64,000 nucleotides of DNA from Algoriphagus pacificus (lineage in GTDB: Bacteria > Bacteroidota > Bacteroidia > Cytophagales > Cyclobacteriaceae), in the NCBI RefSeq assembly GCF_017254845.1, contig NZ_JAFKCU010000007.1, positions 1 through 64,000 on the forward strand, given 5' to 3'. Shown here piece by piece: positions 44,778-54,000 of the stretch. A model generated the notes under the pieces. That model worked only from the letters and a program-made list of their open reading frames with translations. It was not told the DNA's origin and searched no databases. Every line of letters starts with the position of its first letter. The stretch's first letter is position 1. The translations under genes were made by a program, and so were the position numbers.

Positions 44778-45284
44778 ATGAACCTCAAAAAACATATTAA
44801 ACCTGCCCTGATAATGGGTTTAATTTACGGATTAGGAGATATCTTATTCTCTTATATTTTTTCCACTGAGCTGACTGCTCTAGGAATTCTATTCAAAATT
44901 CTTGGTGGATTTCTCTTTGGTTTTATACTAGCTTGGTGGTTTAAGCGATACTCTGACTTGCAGTTGAAAAAAATTGAAGTTAAAGTACCTGAAGAGGAGA
45001 CAATTTTAAAAGTTGGAGGGGCTAATTACCATTTTAAAAATAAAGTTGCCATGGGCAAACTTGTTTTAACTGATAGACATTTGATTTTTGAATCCCCTAA
45101 AAATTATAACTCAAACTTACCCTGTTCCTTTACTCACGAACAGATTAAAAATCTTCGGCCTGCAAAATCCATGTATGTTATTGAAAACAGTTTTGAGTTT
45201 GAATCTGGAAAACTGGAACCTCACAAATTTGTAGTGGAAAATCCTAAGGAATGGATTGAAGAGATCAACAATCAAAATAACTGA
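44778..45284 (+). CDS. Membrane protein with GRAM-like/PH-like domain
   Basis: A 168-residue protein. Two hydrophobic helices come first (IMGLIYGLGDILFSYIF and LGILFKILGGFLFGFILAWW). Residues about 80-165 look like a GRAM-type PH domain: ANYHFKNKVAMGKLVLTDRH LIFES as strands, the conserved pattern of L-x-T-D-x-x-L-x-F, and a final helix VENPKEWIEEINNQ. PH-like bacterial proteins of this kind sit on the inner membrane and bind lipid or protein. The role is unknown. It ends 90 bases before the convergent epimerase gene, with no clear terminator between. Confidence 0.7.
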   Translation: MNLKKHIKPALIMGLIYGLGDILFSYIFSTELTALGILFKILGGFLFGFILAWWFKRYSDLQLKKIEVKVPEEETILKVGGANYHFKNKVAMGKLVLTDRHLIFESPKNYNSNLPCSFTHEQIKNLRPAKSMYVIENSFEFESGKLEPHKFVVENPKEWIEEINNQNN

Positions 45285-45373
45285 ATATTGACCTAATTGG
45301 CTCAATTGCGTCAATTAGAAGGGTTACATTCCCAGACACCTTCTTTTAATTCTATCCTAGAATCAAAAACTGA

Positions 45374-46225
45374 TTATATCCCATACTTTTCACCCATGGA
45401 TCGGATCAGCTCATATCCTTTCTCAGCCATATCCCAAGGTTCAGAAAAATTCCTCCACACACCTATGGAATTCGCAAAAGCAGGGTCATTTCTGGTAAAT
45501 CCTTCAATGGTGAGCCAACCTTTGTAATTCACCTCCGCTAGGGCTTTAAAAGTTTCATCAAAGTTGACATGCCCTGAACCCGGAGTTCCTCGATCATTTT
45601 CAGAAATATGAAAATGACCTAATTGAGGTGCAATAAACCTAATTGCATCACCCAATTTTTTCTCCTCAATATTAGCATGATGGGTATCAAACATTGCCTG
45701 AACATTCGAATGAGCCGTTTTCTTCAGCAAATAAGAAAGTTGCTCCATGGTATTGCATAAATAGCATTCAAAGCGGTTCAAAGCCTCTGGAGTCAATAAA
45801 ACCCCGGCATCTTTGGCGTAATCCCCTATCCCATTCAAGACCTCGGCTGACCAGTTGTATTCATCCTCAATAGGTTCTCTGGAAGCAAAAACAGTAAACG
45901 CAGAATGAAAGGGACCACAAAGAACCTGTGAATTCAAATCATGCGCGCGATCGATTACCCATTTGAGTTGCTCGCTTGCTGCGGCTCTGATTTTAGCATC
46001 TGGTGAAATGGGATTTTGATCTGGGCCCATCACAGTTACAGCAGTTACCTCCAATCCGATATCTGCACAATGCTTCCCTACTAATTTGAAAGATTCTTCT
46101 GGTGATCCACCAATAAAAAATTCGGCTCCATCGTACCCGATAGTTTTCAATCTATCCAAAATGGGTAAAAGAGATTCCGACATCTCCGCTGACCATGCCA
46201 GCACGTTAAATCCTATTTTGTTCAT
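45374..46225 (-). CDS. Cytoplasmic sugar epimerase, D-psicose/D-tagatose 3-epimerase or hydroxypyruvate isomerase type
   Basis: A 283-residue TIM-barrel protein without a signal peptide. Metal-site residues lie in TPEALNRFECYLCNT (Glu), MFDTHHANIEE (Asp/His), HISENDRGTPGSG (His) and TIEGF (Glu). The block HxSENDRGTPGSG is characteristic of the ketose 3-epimerase branch, which also includes hydroxypyruvate isomerases. It epimerises a free ketose using a divalent metal. It is the last gene of a minus-strand run with PhyH-like and ThuA genes, about 80 bases after ThuA. This is the third TIM-barrel member in the window, and the only one kept in the cytoplasm. Confidence 0.85.
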   Translation of the reverse strand: MNKIGFNVLAWSAEMSESLLPILDRLKTIGYDGAEFFIGGSPEESFKLVGKHCADIGLEVTAVTVMGPDQNPISPDAKIRAAASEQLKWVIDRAHDLNSQVLCGPFHSAFTVFASREPIEDEYNWSAEVLNGIGDYAKDAGVLLTPEALNRFECYLCNTMEQLSYLLKKTAHSNVQAMFDTHHANIEEKKLGDAIRFIAPQLGHFHISENDRGTPGSGHVNFDETFKALAEVNYKGWLTIEGFTRNDPAFANSIGVWRNFSEPWDMAEKGYELIRSMGEKYGI

Positions 46226-46308
46226 TGTTTCTATTTTGTCAATGGACCACAGTCCATGGTCGTTAGCCTCTCATCGGTGAGCTGCTGAACGTGTACTGTT
46301 ACCAAATT

Positions 46309-47331
46309 TTATTTAAAATCCTCCACTTTCATCCCCTTTCGAAAGCTATCGAAGCCAAACATGGTTGGTTCGTAGTTCCCAACAATATCAACCGAAAGCT
46401 CAGGAGTGATCACATCCGACATTTCCAGCAACCAAAAGGAAGCGTTTAAAATCAGTCGTCTCATATCTTCGCTTTCAAAGTCAAGTGAAGATCCTAAAGT
46501 ACTGCCAAAAACTGTCCCGCTCTTTCCGCCTTCCAGCGAATATTCCTTGGTCCAGGCAATAGGCATAATGGATTTATCATACATCAAAGGTGCTTCCGCG
46601 GTCATTCCAGCGGTTGATTGTCCAAAAAGCAAGACGTTGGCCGAAGCTGGGAGATTTTTGATGGAATACACATCGGTTGGAGCCCAAATATCATCCACAC
46701 CCCGAAGAATCGGATGATCCGCATCTCTATCCACTCCATCTACTAATGCACGGGTTCCTTCAGATTTGTGGATTCCATGGTGCGCTACCCAAGTTTCGCC
46801 TACGACCTGTTGACCAAAACCACCTTCCCAACCTGGGAATTTACTATTATAAGTCCATTTGAAATAAGGTGAATCTTTATCTTTTATTGCAAAAGGGTGT
46901 GTGGACGTCCGAAGGGCTATAAATGGTTTTCCTGCTTTAAAATAATCCTCCAGATGCTTCATTTGATCCAAAGGCAGATCCCTGAAACGGATCAGCATGA
47001 TCATCAAATCTGCATCTTTTAAATGTTCTAACCCTGGGATGTTATTTTGAAAACTTGGAACAATGTCTCCGGTACTTGGCTCTATTGGAAATAAGACCGT
47101 CGTCGTGAACCCATATTTTTCAGAAAGAATTTTGGCCAACATGGGCATGGATTCTTCAGAACGATATTCATCATCACCCGAGATCAGCACAACTTTTTTA
47201 CCTTTTCCGGGACCTGATTTACCCTCGAATTGAAGAAAAGTTTCACCATTTTGAGCACAAGCCAAAGAGATGGTAAATGGTAATATAAGCGCAATTAAGG
47301 CAGCTATTCTCCTTATAAAAGTGGTTTTCAT
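46309..47331 (-). CDS. Exported ThuA-domain protein
   Basis: About 340 residues from the ATG at 47331 (MKTTFIRRIAALIALILPFT, Sec signal, cleavage near ACAQ). An in-frame ATG at 47382 would precede a poor signal and is rejected. The ThuA domain is a glutamine-amidotransferase-like fold of about 220 residues: KVVLISGDDEYRSEESMP, DLMIMLIRFRDLP, FIALRTSTHPFAI, VGETWVAHHGIH. ThuA proteins are linked to trehalose and keto-sugar utilisation in Rhizobium and Bacteroidota, with no settled reaction. The gene lies between the PhyH-like gene (64 bases upstream) and the epimerase gene. Confidence 0.86.
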   Translation of the reverse strand: MKTTFIRRIAALIALILPFTISLACAQNGETFLQFEGKSGPGKGKKVVLISGDDEYRSEESMPMLAKILSEKYGFTTTVLFPIEPSTGDIVPSFQNNIPGLEHLKDADLMIMLIRFRDLPLDQMKHLEDYFKAGKPFIALRTSTHPFAIKDKDSPYFKWTYNSKFPGWEGGFGQQVVGETWVAHHGIHKSEGTRALVDGVDRDADHPILRGVDDIWAPTDVYSIKNLPASANVLLFGQSTAGMTAEAPLMYDKSIMPIAWTKEYSLEGGKSGTVFGSTLGSSLDFESEDMRRLILNASFWLLEMSDVITPELSVDIVGNYEPTMFGFDSFRKGMKVEDFK

Positions 47332-47395
47332 GGTATTTTGGATTTGATTAGGGAAGAAATAAAAATAATAACCCCAATCCAAACGATTTTAGAGA

Positions 47396-48274
47396 TTAGG
47401 GTTCTTGATGCTTAAAAATCAAAGGAAAAAACTTTCCATCCATTTTTTCTCCTTTTGGAATGACCGGAACACCTTGGAGCAAGGGCTCATCAGAATCCGA
47501 AACTGTACCATCAGCAAAGACATTGAGTACGAAAGCTCTTCTGGAATAATCCGAGGTATTTGCAAAACTGCCATGAACCATCAAAGGATGGTGGAAGGTG
47601 GCGTATCCAGCTTTTAATGGAACTGAAACCGGATTAAAAGAAGCCAGTTGCTCAGGATTTAGCATCGTTTTAAGTCCGTCCATTTCACCAGCTAAAGCCG
47701 GTTTGTCAAGCAAACCCCAGCGATGACTGCCTGGAATATAATTCAAACAACCATTTGCGTCGGTGGCATCATCCAATCCACACCAACAGGTAAGATGCTG
47801 CATTTTCACAGTTCTGGTCCAATAGGAGTAATCCTGATGCCAAGCGACATTCCCTCCATGTCTGGCAGGTTTGCAAAAAAGTTGGTCATGCCAAAAGCGA
47901 ACGGATTTATCCCCTAATAATTGGCTTGCTGCCATAAGAAAAGCCGGATTCCATATCACATCATGAAATGCCGGATGAATTCTCCAATGGCCTAAAGAAT
48001 GGAAAAGTACTTTGTTGGGATCTGAAGATTCATTGCTATGGAACTCATGAAACAAATGATGCATCGGGTGTTGAGGATCAGCCACTTCATCCAAAGCAGC
48101 TTTCAATACATTAATCTGATCTTCGTCCAATAGCTTTATTCCTGAAACATAGCCATTCTCATGAAAAAACTCCACTTGCTCTTTGCTCAGCTTATATTTT
48201 TCCCATTCTTCAGTATTTTTTGGTTGATCAAAAAGATCAGTGAGGGGTTGAGAATAATCAGAAAGATCTCTCAT
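47396..48274 (-). CDS. Phytanoyl-CoA dioxygenase (PhyH) family Fe(II)/2-oxoglutarate oxygenase
   Basis: A 292-residue cytoplasmic protein of the usual family length. The iron triad is visible: His and Asp of HxD in VAWHQDYSYWT, the distal His in HHPLMVHGSFANTS, and the 2-oxoglutarate Arg in SRRAFVLNVFADG. PhyH-type enzymes hydroxylate small molecules next to a carboxylate or in secondary metabolites. Its position in a row with ThuA and the sugar epimerase suggests a sugar-derived or osmolyte-like substrate, such as an ectoine-type or betaine-type compound, but this is inference. It starts the three-gene minus-strand unit. Confidence 0.88.
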   Translation of the reverse strand: MRDLSDYSQPLTDLFDQPKNTEEWEKYKLSKEQVEFFHENGYVSGIKLLDEDQINVLKAALDEVADPQHPMHHLFHEFHSNESSDPNKVLFHSLGHWRIHPAFHDVIWNPAFLMAASQLLGDKSVRFWHDQLFCKPARHGGNVAWHQDYSYWTRTVKMQHLTCWCGLDDATDANGCLNYIPGSHRWGLLDKPALAGEMDGLKTMLNPEQLASFNPVSVPLKAGYATFHHPLMVHGSFANTSDYSRRAFVLNVFADGTVSDSDEPLLQGVPVIPKGEKMDGKFFPLIFKHQEP

Positions 48275-48471
48275 AATTTCAACAGCGTTAAGTTTTATTG
48301 AAGTTAAAAAAAGTATATGAGGAAAAGATGAAAGGGATTAAAAACGAAGAAATTTTCCGAAATCCATTCCGTTAGTTTTAAGTTCGGAAGGGGCTTTGCA
48401 AAAGAAATTTTAAGCTATTATTTCTTACTTTTTGCCTGAGATTAAGAAAAGAACCCATTAATAATCAAGAT

Positions 48472-49884
48472 ATGAATCAAAAGAGAAGACATTTCCTGAA
48501 AGCCAGTGCACTGGGGATCGCAGGGGTATCCTTTATACCTTCCTTCGTTCTCGGAAAACCACTGGGCTACGTGGCTCCAAGTGACAAAGTCAATCTGGCT
48601 TGTTGTGGAATCGGAAATCGAGGAGGAGAAATCATCAAAGCCCTTCACGCTACAGGGCTGTGTAATGTAGTGGCGCTTTGCGATACCGACATGGGAGCTC
48701 CACATACATTGGAGGTCATGAAAATGTTCCCAGATGCCAAAAAATTCCAGGATTTCCGCGTGATGTTTGATGAATTCGGAAGCGGATTTGAAGCGATAAC
48801 AGTCGGAGTTCCTGATTTTGCGCATTTCCCTATTACCATGCTGGCGATGTCGGAAGGCAAGCATGTCTATGTCGAGAAACCAATGGCCCGAACTTTCAAC
48901 GAAGTCGAGCTGATGATGAAAGGTGCCAAAAAGCATAAGGTAGTCACTCAAATGGGGAACCAAGGGCATTCAGAAGGAAATTACTTTCAATTCAAGGCTT
49001 TCGTAGATGCTGGAATCATCAAAGATGTGACGTCTATGACTGCCCACATGAATAGCCGAAGAAGATGGCATGGCTGGGATCCAAACATTAAGAGTTTCCC
49101 CCCTGCCGAGCAAATCCCAAGTACTTTGGACTGGAATACCTGGTTGATGGCAAGAGATCATCACGATTACAATAAAGATTTCATTAATGGTCAGTGGAGA
49201 TGCTGGTATGACTTCGGCATGGGAGCTTTAGGCGACTGGGGAGCTCATATCATGGACACAGCCCATCAGTTTTTAGACCTTGGGCTTCCCTATGAAGTAG
49301 ACCCTATTTTATTGAAAGATCACAATGACTTTTTCTTCCCAATGTCAACCACTTTATCCTTTAAATTTCCAAAAAGAGGTAAAATGCCTGCAATGGAAAT
49401 TAATTGGTATGATGGATTAGACAATATCCCTCCTGTTCCGGAAGGTTATGGGGTTTCCGAATTGGATCCAAACATTCCACCACCAAGCAATGGTCAGATC
49501 CAGCCTGCAAGACTGAATCCTGGAAAAATCATTTATAGTAAAGAGTTGACTTTCAAAGGTGGATCTCACGGAAGTACGCTTTCGATCATCCCAAGTGAGA
49601 AGGCCCAAGAATGGGAATCAAAACTTCCTGAAGTTCCTGAAAGCCCTTCCAACCATTTTGCAAACTTCCTAAAAGCCTGCAAAGGTGAAGAAGAAACCCG
49701 TTCTCCTTTTGAGATCGCTGGTCCTTTGAGTCAGGTCTTTTGTCTAGGAGTTCTTGCCCAGCAAACTGGAGAGAAGATCCTATTTGACCGTAAAAAGAAA
49801 GTTGTCACCAACAATGCAATGATCAATGAAATGTTGGTAGGTGATCCTCCAAGAAAAGGTTGGGAAGAGTTTTATACACTTTAA
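48472..49884 (+). CDS. Tat-exported Gfo/Idh/MocA family oxidoreductase
   Basis: A 470-residue protein with a twin-arginine signal (KRRHFLKASALGIAGVSF), so it is exported with its NAD(P) bound. The Rossmann motif is CCGIGNRGGEIIKAL (about residues 43-58), the catalytic Lys in the EKP triad VEKPMARTFNEVE, and the His/Asp of WGAHIMDTAHQF. Members of this exported group in Bacteroidota oxidise and reduce the 3-OH of sugars in the periplasm, as in Bacteroides glycoside work. It is divergent from the ThuA/PhyH/epimerase unit across a 197-base spacer, and it would complement the exported TIM barrels at 8.3 and 21.7 kb. Confidence 0.89.
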   Translation: MNQKRRHFLKASALGIAGVSFIPSFVLGKPLGYVAPSDKVNLACCGIGNRGGEIIKALHATGLCNVVALCDTDMGAPHTLEVMKMFPDAKKFQDFRVMFDEFGSGFEAITVGVPDFAHFPITMLAMSEGKHVYVEKPMARTFNEVELMMKGAKKHKVVTQMGNQGHSEGNYFQFKAFVDAGIIKDVTSMTAHMNSRRRWHGWDPNIKSFPPAEQIPSTLDWNTWLMARDHHDYNKDFINGQWRCWYDFGMGALGDWGAHIMDTAHQFLDLGLPYEVDPILLKDHNDFFFPMSTTLSFKFPKRGKMPAMEINWYDGLDNIPPVPEGYGVSELDPNIPPPSNGQIQPARLNPGKIIYSKELTFKGGSHGSTLSIIPSEKAQEWESKLPEVPESPSNHFANFLKACKGEEETRSPFEIAGPLSQVFCLGVLAQQTGEKILFDRKKKVVTNNAMINEMLVGDPPRKGWEEFYTL

Positions 49885-49903
49885 AAAGACTCGCATTAAA
49901 AAT

Positions 49904-49941
49904 AAAAAAGCTGAAACAATTCCTGTTTCAGCTTTTTTTTT
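49904..49941. terminator. Bidirectional terminator between Gfo/Idh and PorP/SprF genes
   Basis: The stem AAAAAGCTGAAAC / GTTTCAGCTTTTT with a short loop is followed by a long T run between convergent stops at 49884 and 49968. Confidence 0.88.
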
Positions 49942-49967
49942 GTCTATAAATTAAGTGTTCTTTCTTA

Positions 49968-51014
49968 TTAGAATTTTGGACAAGGGAGAATGGTATCTCG
50001 TCTATTTGGTTTTCCTTCGTATTTGTTTGGAAGGGTCCAAGACAAACTAAGCTCATGTGCTCCACCAGATTGAATTCCAAGCTGGGAAACCGTATAATCA
50101 AAGCTATATCCGATATTCAATCCGCTAAGTAAATTCACTCCTACCATCATCACAATAGCATCACGATTGCTTTGTTCTTCAACAGGTTTATAAGGAAGAC
50201 CTCTATACCAAAGGCCAAATACAATAGGTTCTACATAAAAATATGCTCCTACATCCAACTGCTCAAACGGCCCCTGTCTCTTATAATTTATAGTTGGAGT
50301 CAAATATCTCTGACGACGCATGTGCGTAAAATCCTGTCTCATACTTCCTTCGCCCAAGTCGAAACGATAGCCAGCATGCAAAGAGAACTTGGCTGGTAAT
50401 TTACTGACTCCATCTAAGAAAGATTGGTTAGGCTCGTTAACATGATGTGCTGATACCCCCACCCAAAAATCTTCGGTGAAAAACATGCCTCCTAAGGACA
50501 AGGAAAGCATATTCACAGGATCTCCAAGTCCAGCCAAATCAGTCCCTGGGAAAATCGGTCCAAAAGGATCATTGGGATTAATCTGATTTGCAAATACTAA
50601 ATTTTCATAGAAACCAATCTCTCTTCTGATATAAGAAGCTTGAAAACCAGGACGAAAATAGGCGTTGTCACTGATTTTTAATTCGTAAGAATATAAAGCA
50701 GAGATAGTGGTTGATCGCAATTTGGAAGCTCCCTCTGTGTCCTGCATAACCATTACACCGATGCCAGAGTTATAATTTGGTAAGTAAGTATCGTAGTATG
50801 CAGAGAAAGTCTTGAACTGCGCATCAATACTTGGCCACTGGTTGCGATAATTAAATCCAATACGTCCAGTTAATTCAGCCCCTGCCATCGCTGGATTTAG
50901 ATAAAGAGGGGCTGCATAATATTGGCTATATTGTGGGTCTTGCCCATAGGCATTAAACTGCAACAATAAAGTGCAGATTGAAAAAAAAACAATAAAAGCC
51001 AGAGACCGTAACAA
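49968..51014 (-). CDS. PorP/SprF-family type IX secretion outer-membrane protein
   Basis: A 348-residue protein with a Sec signal (LRSLAFIVFFSICTLLLQF) beginning at a TTG codon at 51014; no in-frame ATG precedes the signal. The mature N-terminus has the family hallmark QDPQYSQYYAAPLYLNPAMAG. The rest alternates beta strands and ends with an aromatic-poor tail. PorP/SprF proteins span the outer membrane and work with T9SS cargo bearing type-B sorting domains; in Flavobacterium SprF is needed for surface display of the giant adhesin SprB. The divergent gene 82 bases away encodes just such a giant cargo, so these two are a probable pair. Confidence 0.92.
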   Translation of the reverse strand: MLRSLAFIVFFSICTLLLQFNAYGQDPQYSQYYAAPLYLNPAMAGAELTGRIGFNYRNQWPSIDAQFKTFSAYYDTYLPNYNSGIGVMVMQDTEGASKLRSTTISALYSYELKISDNAYFRPGFQASYIRREIGFYENLVFANQINPNDPFGPIFPGTDLAGLGDPVNMLSLSLGGMFFTEDFWVGVSAHHVNEPNQSFLDGVSKLPAKFSLHAGYRFDLGEGSMRQDFTHMRRQRYLTPTINYKRQGPFEQLDVGAYFYVEPIVFGLWYRGLPYKPVEEQSNRDAIVMMVGVNLLSGLNIGYSFDYTVSQLGIQSGGAHELSLSWTLPNKYEGKPNRRDTILPCPKF

Positions 51015-51096
51015 GGTTTTGTTCGTTTATTTGAATATTCAGTTGGCTTTTAAAACGATTAACCTCTTTGGTTGTTTTAAAAGCAGTTCGAAAATT

Positions 51097-54000
51097 ATGA
51101 AAAGCAACCCTAAATCCATAAGGTTCAAGTATATTTTTACCCTATTAGCTCTATTTACACTTTTAGGAATAGAATCAAAAGTCTTTTCCCAAGGTTTCAA
51201 TGAAAATGAGTGGATTTTCGGAAGTTGCGACACTGGTGCCAGTAATTATTTGTCATTTGGCAAGGGTGGCTCACCAACGGTGCAATCTTTACCAAATACC
51301 GTGCTACTTGGTAAAAACAATAGCGCAATTGCAATTGATCCAATTACGGGACAGCCACTCTTTCAGACAAATGGGGAATTAGTCTACGATTTTAGCCAAG
51401 CCCCCATCGAAGGTTCAGCACCTGGCTTGAATGGAAATGTTGACAGCGCGCAACAAGTCGCAACAGGTTTTTTGGAATACGATCCGAACGGGAATAAATT
51501 ATTCTACATTTTTTACATCTCACTTGGCGGTGAACTTCAATATTCCCTGGTGGACATGAATGCTCCAGGTCAGGCAACTGGAAATGAAAGACCTTTGGGT
51601 GAAGTGATTTCCAAAGACATTAGCATGGGCAATGCTTCCGGAGCGCTACTTGTTGTGAAGAGTTCTTCTTCACCTTCTTATTTGATAAGTTTTAATGGAG
51701 GGAATTTAGTATCCCAAAGATTAGATGCCGGTGAGGGAAATTTCACCACCACAGACACTCAAAGTTTACCATTTATGCCTGAAAGAATCATTTTCAATGA
51801 GGAGACCGGCAAACTGATTTTAATTCCTGCAGACAGCAGTGACCCGATCACTGTGATGGATTTCAATACCGGAAGTGGAACCTTTAGTAACCCTACCCCA
51901 ATCAGCAATATTACTGGTTCTGGAAACTACGGTGGAGCAGATTTTAGTCCAGACGGAAGTTATATTTATTATTCTTTGGGAAATCAACTATTCCGAGTTC
52001 CTGCGGATAATTTATCTGCGGCTCCTGAAGAAATTCCTTTAACTGCTGGTTTGGAAGCGGTGTACGATGTGAAAGTTGGTCCGGATGGGAGCTTGTATTA
52101 TATCTACGAGGAAACAGCCGGAGGACCTCAGTTGATTGGAAGAGTCACTAATCCTGATGAACCGGATTTAAGTCTTTTTACTTTGGAAGAAGATCCATTT
52201 ATGGGTGCTGATTTTTGTGGGAGGATTTTCCCTGTTTTTGCTCCCAATGCTGATATCAACCCAAGCGTGGATTTCACTTGGGATCCAGAAATGCCCTGTG
52301 CAAACAATCCAGTTCAGTTAAATAGCACTGTCACTCCAGAAAATTACAGTCCAGCAAGCTATAGCTGGGAATTTAGCCCACCTCTTACCGATTCTGATGG
52401 CAATCCCATTGATGCGGATTACACACAACAGCACTTCTTGATTCCTGCTGATGCAGCACAAGGAACTGATATCACGGTAACTCTGACAGTTACATATGAA
52501 GATGGAGAAACCCAAACCTCCACCAAAACCATTCCTCTGACTGAAAACAACCTAGAAGCAAATTTCACTCCTTCAGACACTACTTTATGTATGACCTGTA
52601 TAGATATTGGGCCTCTTTTGATGGCACAAGCTGCGGGTCAGGATGGTGAAGCTCCTGATACTGGGGGAGGCTCCAATTACGAATATTTCTGGTCTAATTA
52701 TAGGGATGAAGGGTGGGGAACCAGACAAGAGAATGAAGTTTGTTTACCGGGTTTATATTGGGCTTTGGTTAGAGAACCAGGTTCATCTTGTTATGCCTAT
52801 GCAGAGATCAGAATCAAAATCTGGGACATGGATGATCAAAGCAATAACATCTGGTATTTTGGAGATGGGGCTGGGTTGGATTTCAATCCTGATCCAGATG
52901 ATCCTGATGCTCCTACTCCAAGACCGATCGCCAACAGACATCCACAAAATATCCCTGCAGGAACGACTACCATTTCGGACCAAACTGGCCAAGTACTATT
53001 TTTTACAGATGGGGCAACTGTATGGGACCTGAATGGTAATGTGATGGAAAATGGCGATTCCATTGGCGGAGATAATACTTCCAGCCAATCCGTACTTGCT
53101 GTCCCAGTTCCTGACGAACAAACGCTCTTTTATTTATTCACTACCCAACAATCTTCAAACGGCACGAATGAAGTCAGCTATTCTTTAGTTGATATCAAAG
53201 CCGAAAATCAAACTGGTGTTGGAAATGTAGTTACCAAAAATAATTTCCTTTTCAGCCCATCCACTGAGCATACCGCTGCTTTCAATGCAGGTGACACTAC
53301 TTGGATGATGTTCCATGAACTAGGAAACAATACGTTTAGAGCCTACCCAGTCTCTTCCTTGGGGATTGGACAACCTGTTTTAAGTTCTGTTGGAAGTAAT
53401 CACGGATTCAACTCAGGAGTTGGGGCGATGAAGTTCAATTCCGATGGGGACAAAGTGGCGGTTACTATTTCAGAAGGAGGATGTAACAAGCTGGAAATTT
53501 TCAACTTCGATCAAGATACCGGAGAAATGACAGAATATGCCCGGATTGATTTGGGGTGTGATGGAGATGTCTATGGTTTGGAATTTTCGGAAGATGGAGA
53601 TAAAGTATTGGTCTCCTTTAGAAATGGTGGACCTGGGATCCAGGAATTCAATATAAAACCTGTGGATAACGATGATCCAGATGCCGCAGTCTGCCCTTCT
53701 TGTTTCGATGGGGCAAGCACCAGAGCAGAAATTGAAGCTTGTATTAACAGTACCAAAAAGACAGTAAGTCAAACTTCAGGACTGGATTTAGGAGCTTTGC
53801 AAATAGGCCCTAACGGTCAGATTTATGTGGCTGTAGTTGGAGATAATAGGATAGGTCAAATCAATGTTGGAACAGGATGTAATTCTTCAAGCACTTTTAC
53901 TTTAGACGGAGTAGAACCAATGCCAGGAACATCCAATCTTGGTCTTCCCTCTTTTGTCCAGAATTCTGGAAGCTCAATTCCAGAGCCTGCACTTTCAGGG

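Noticed and set aside
50971-51096. Upstream extension of the first giant T9SS protein
   Set aside because: The frame is open back to an ATG at 50971, but this lies inside the start of the divergent PorP/SprF gene and would bury the signal peptide.
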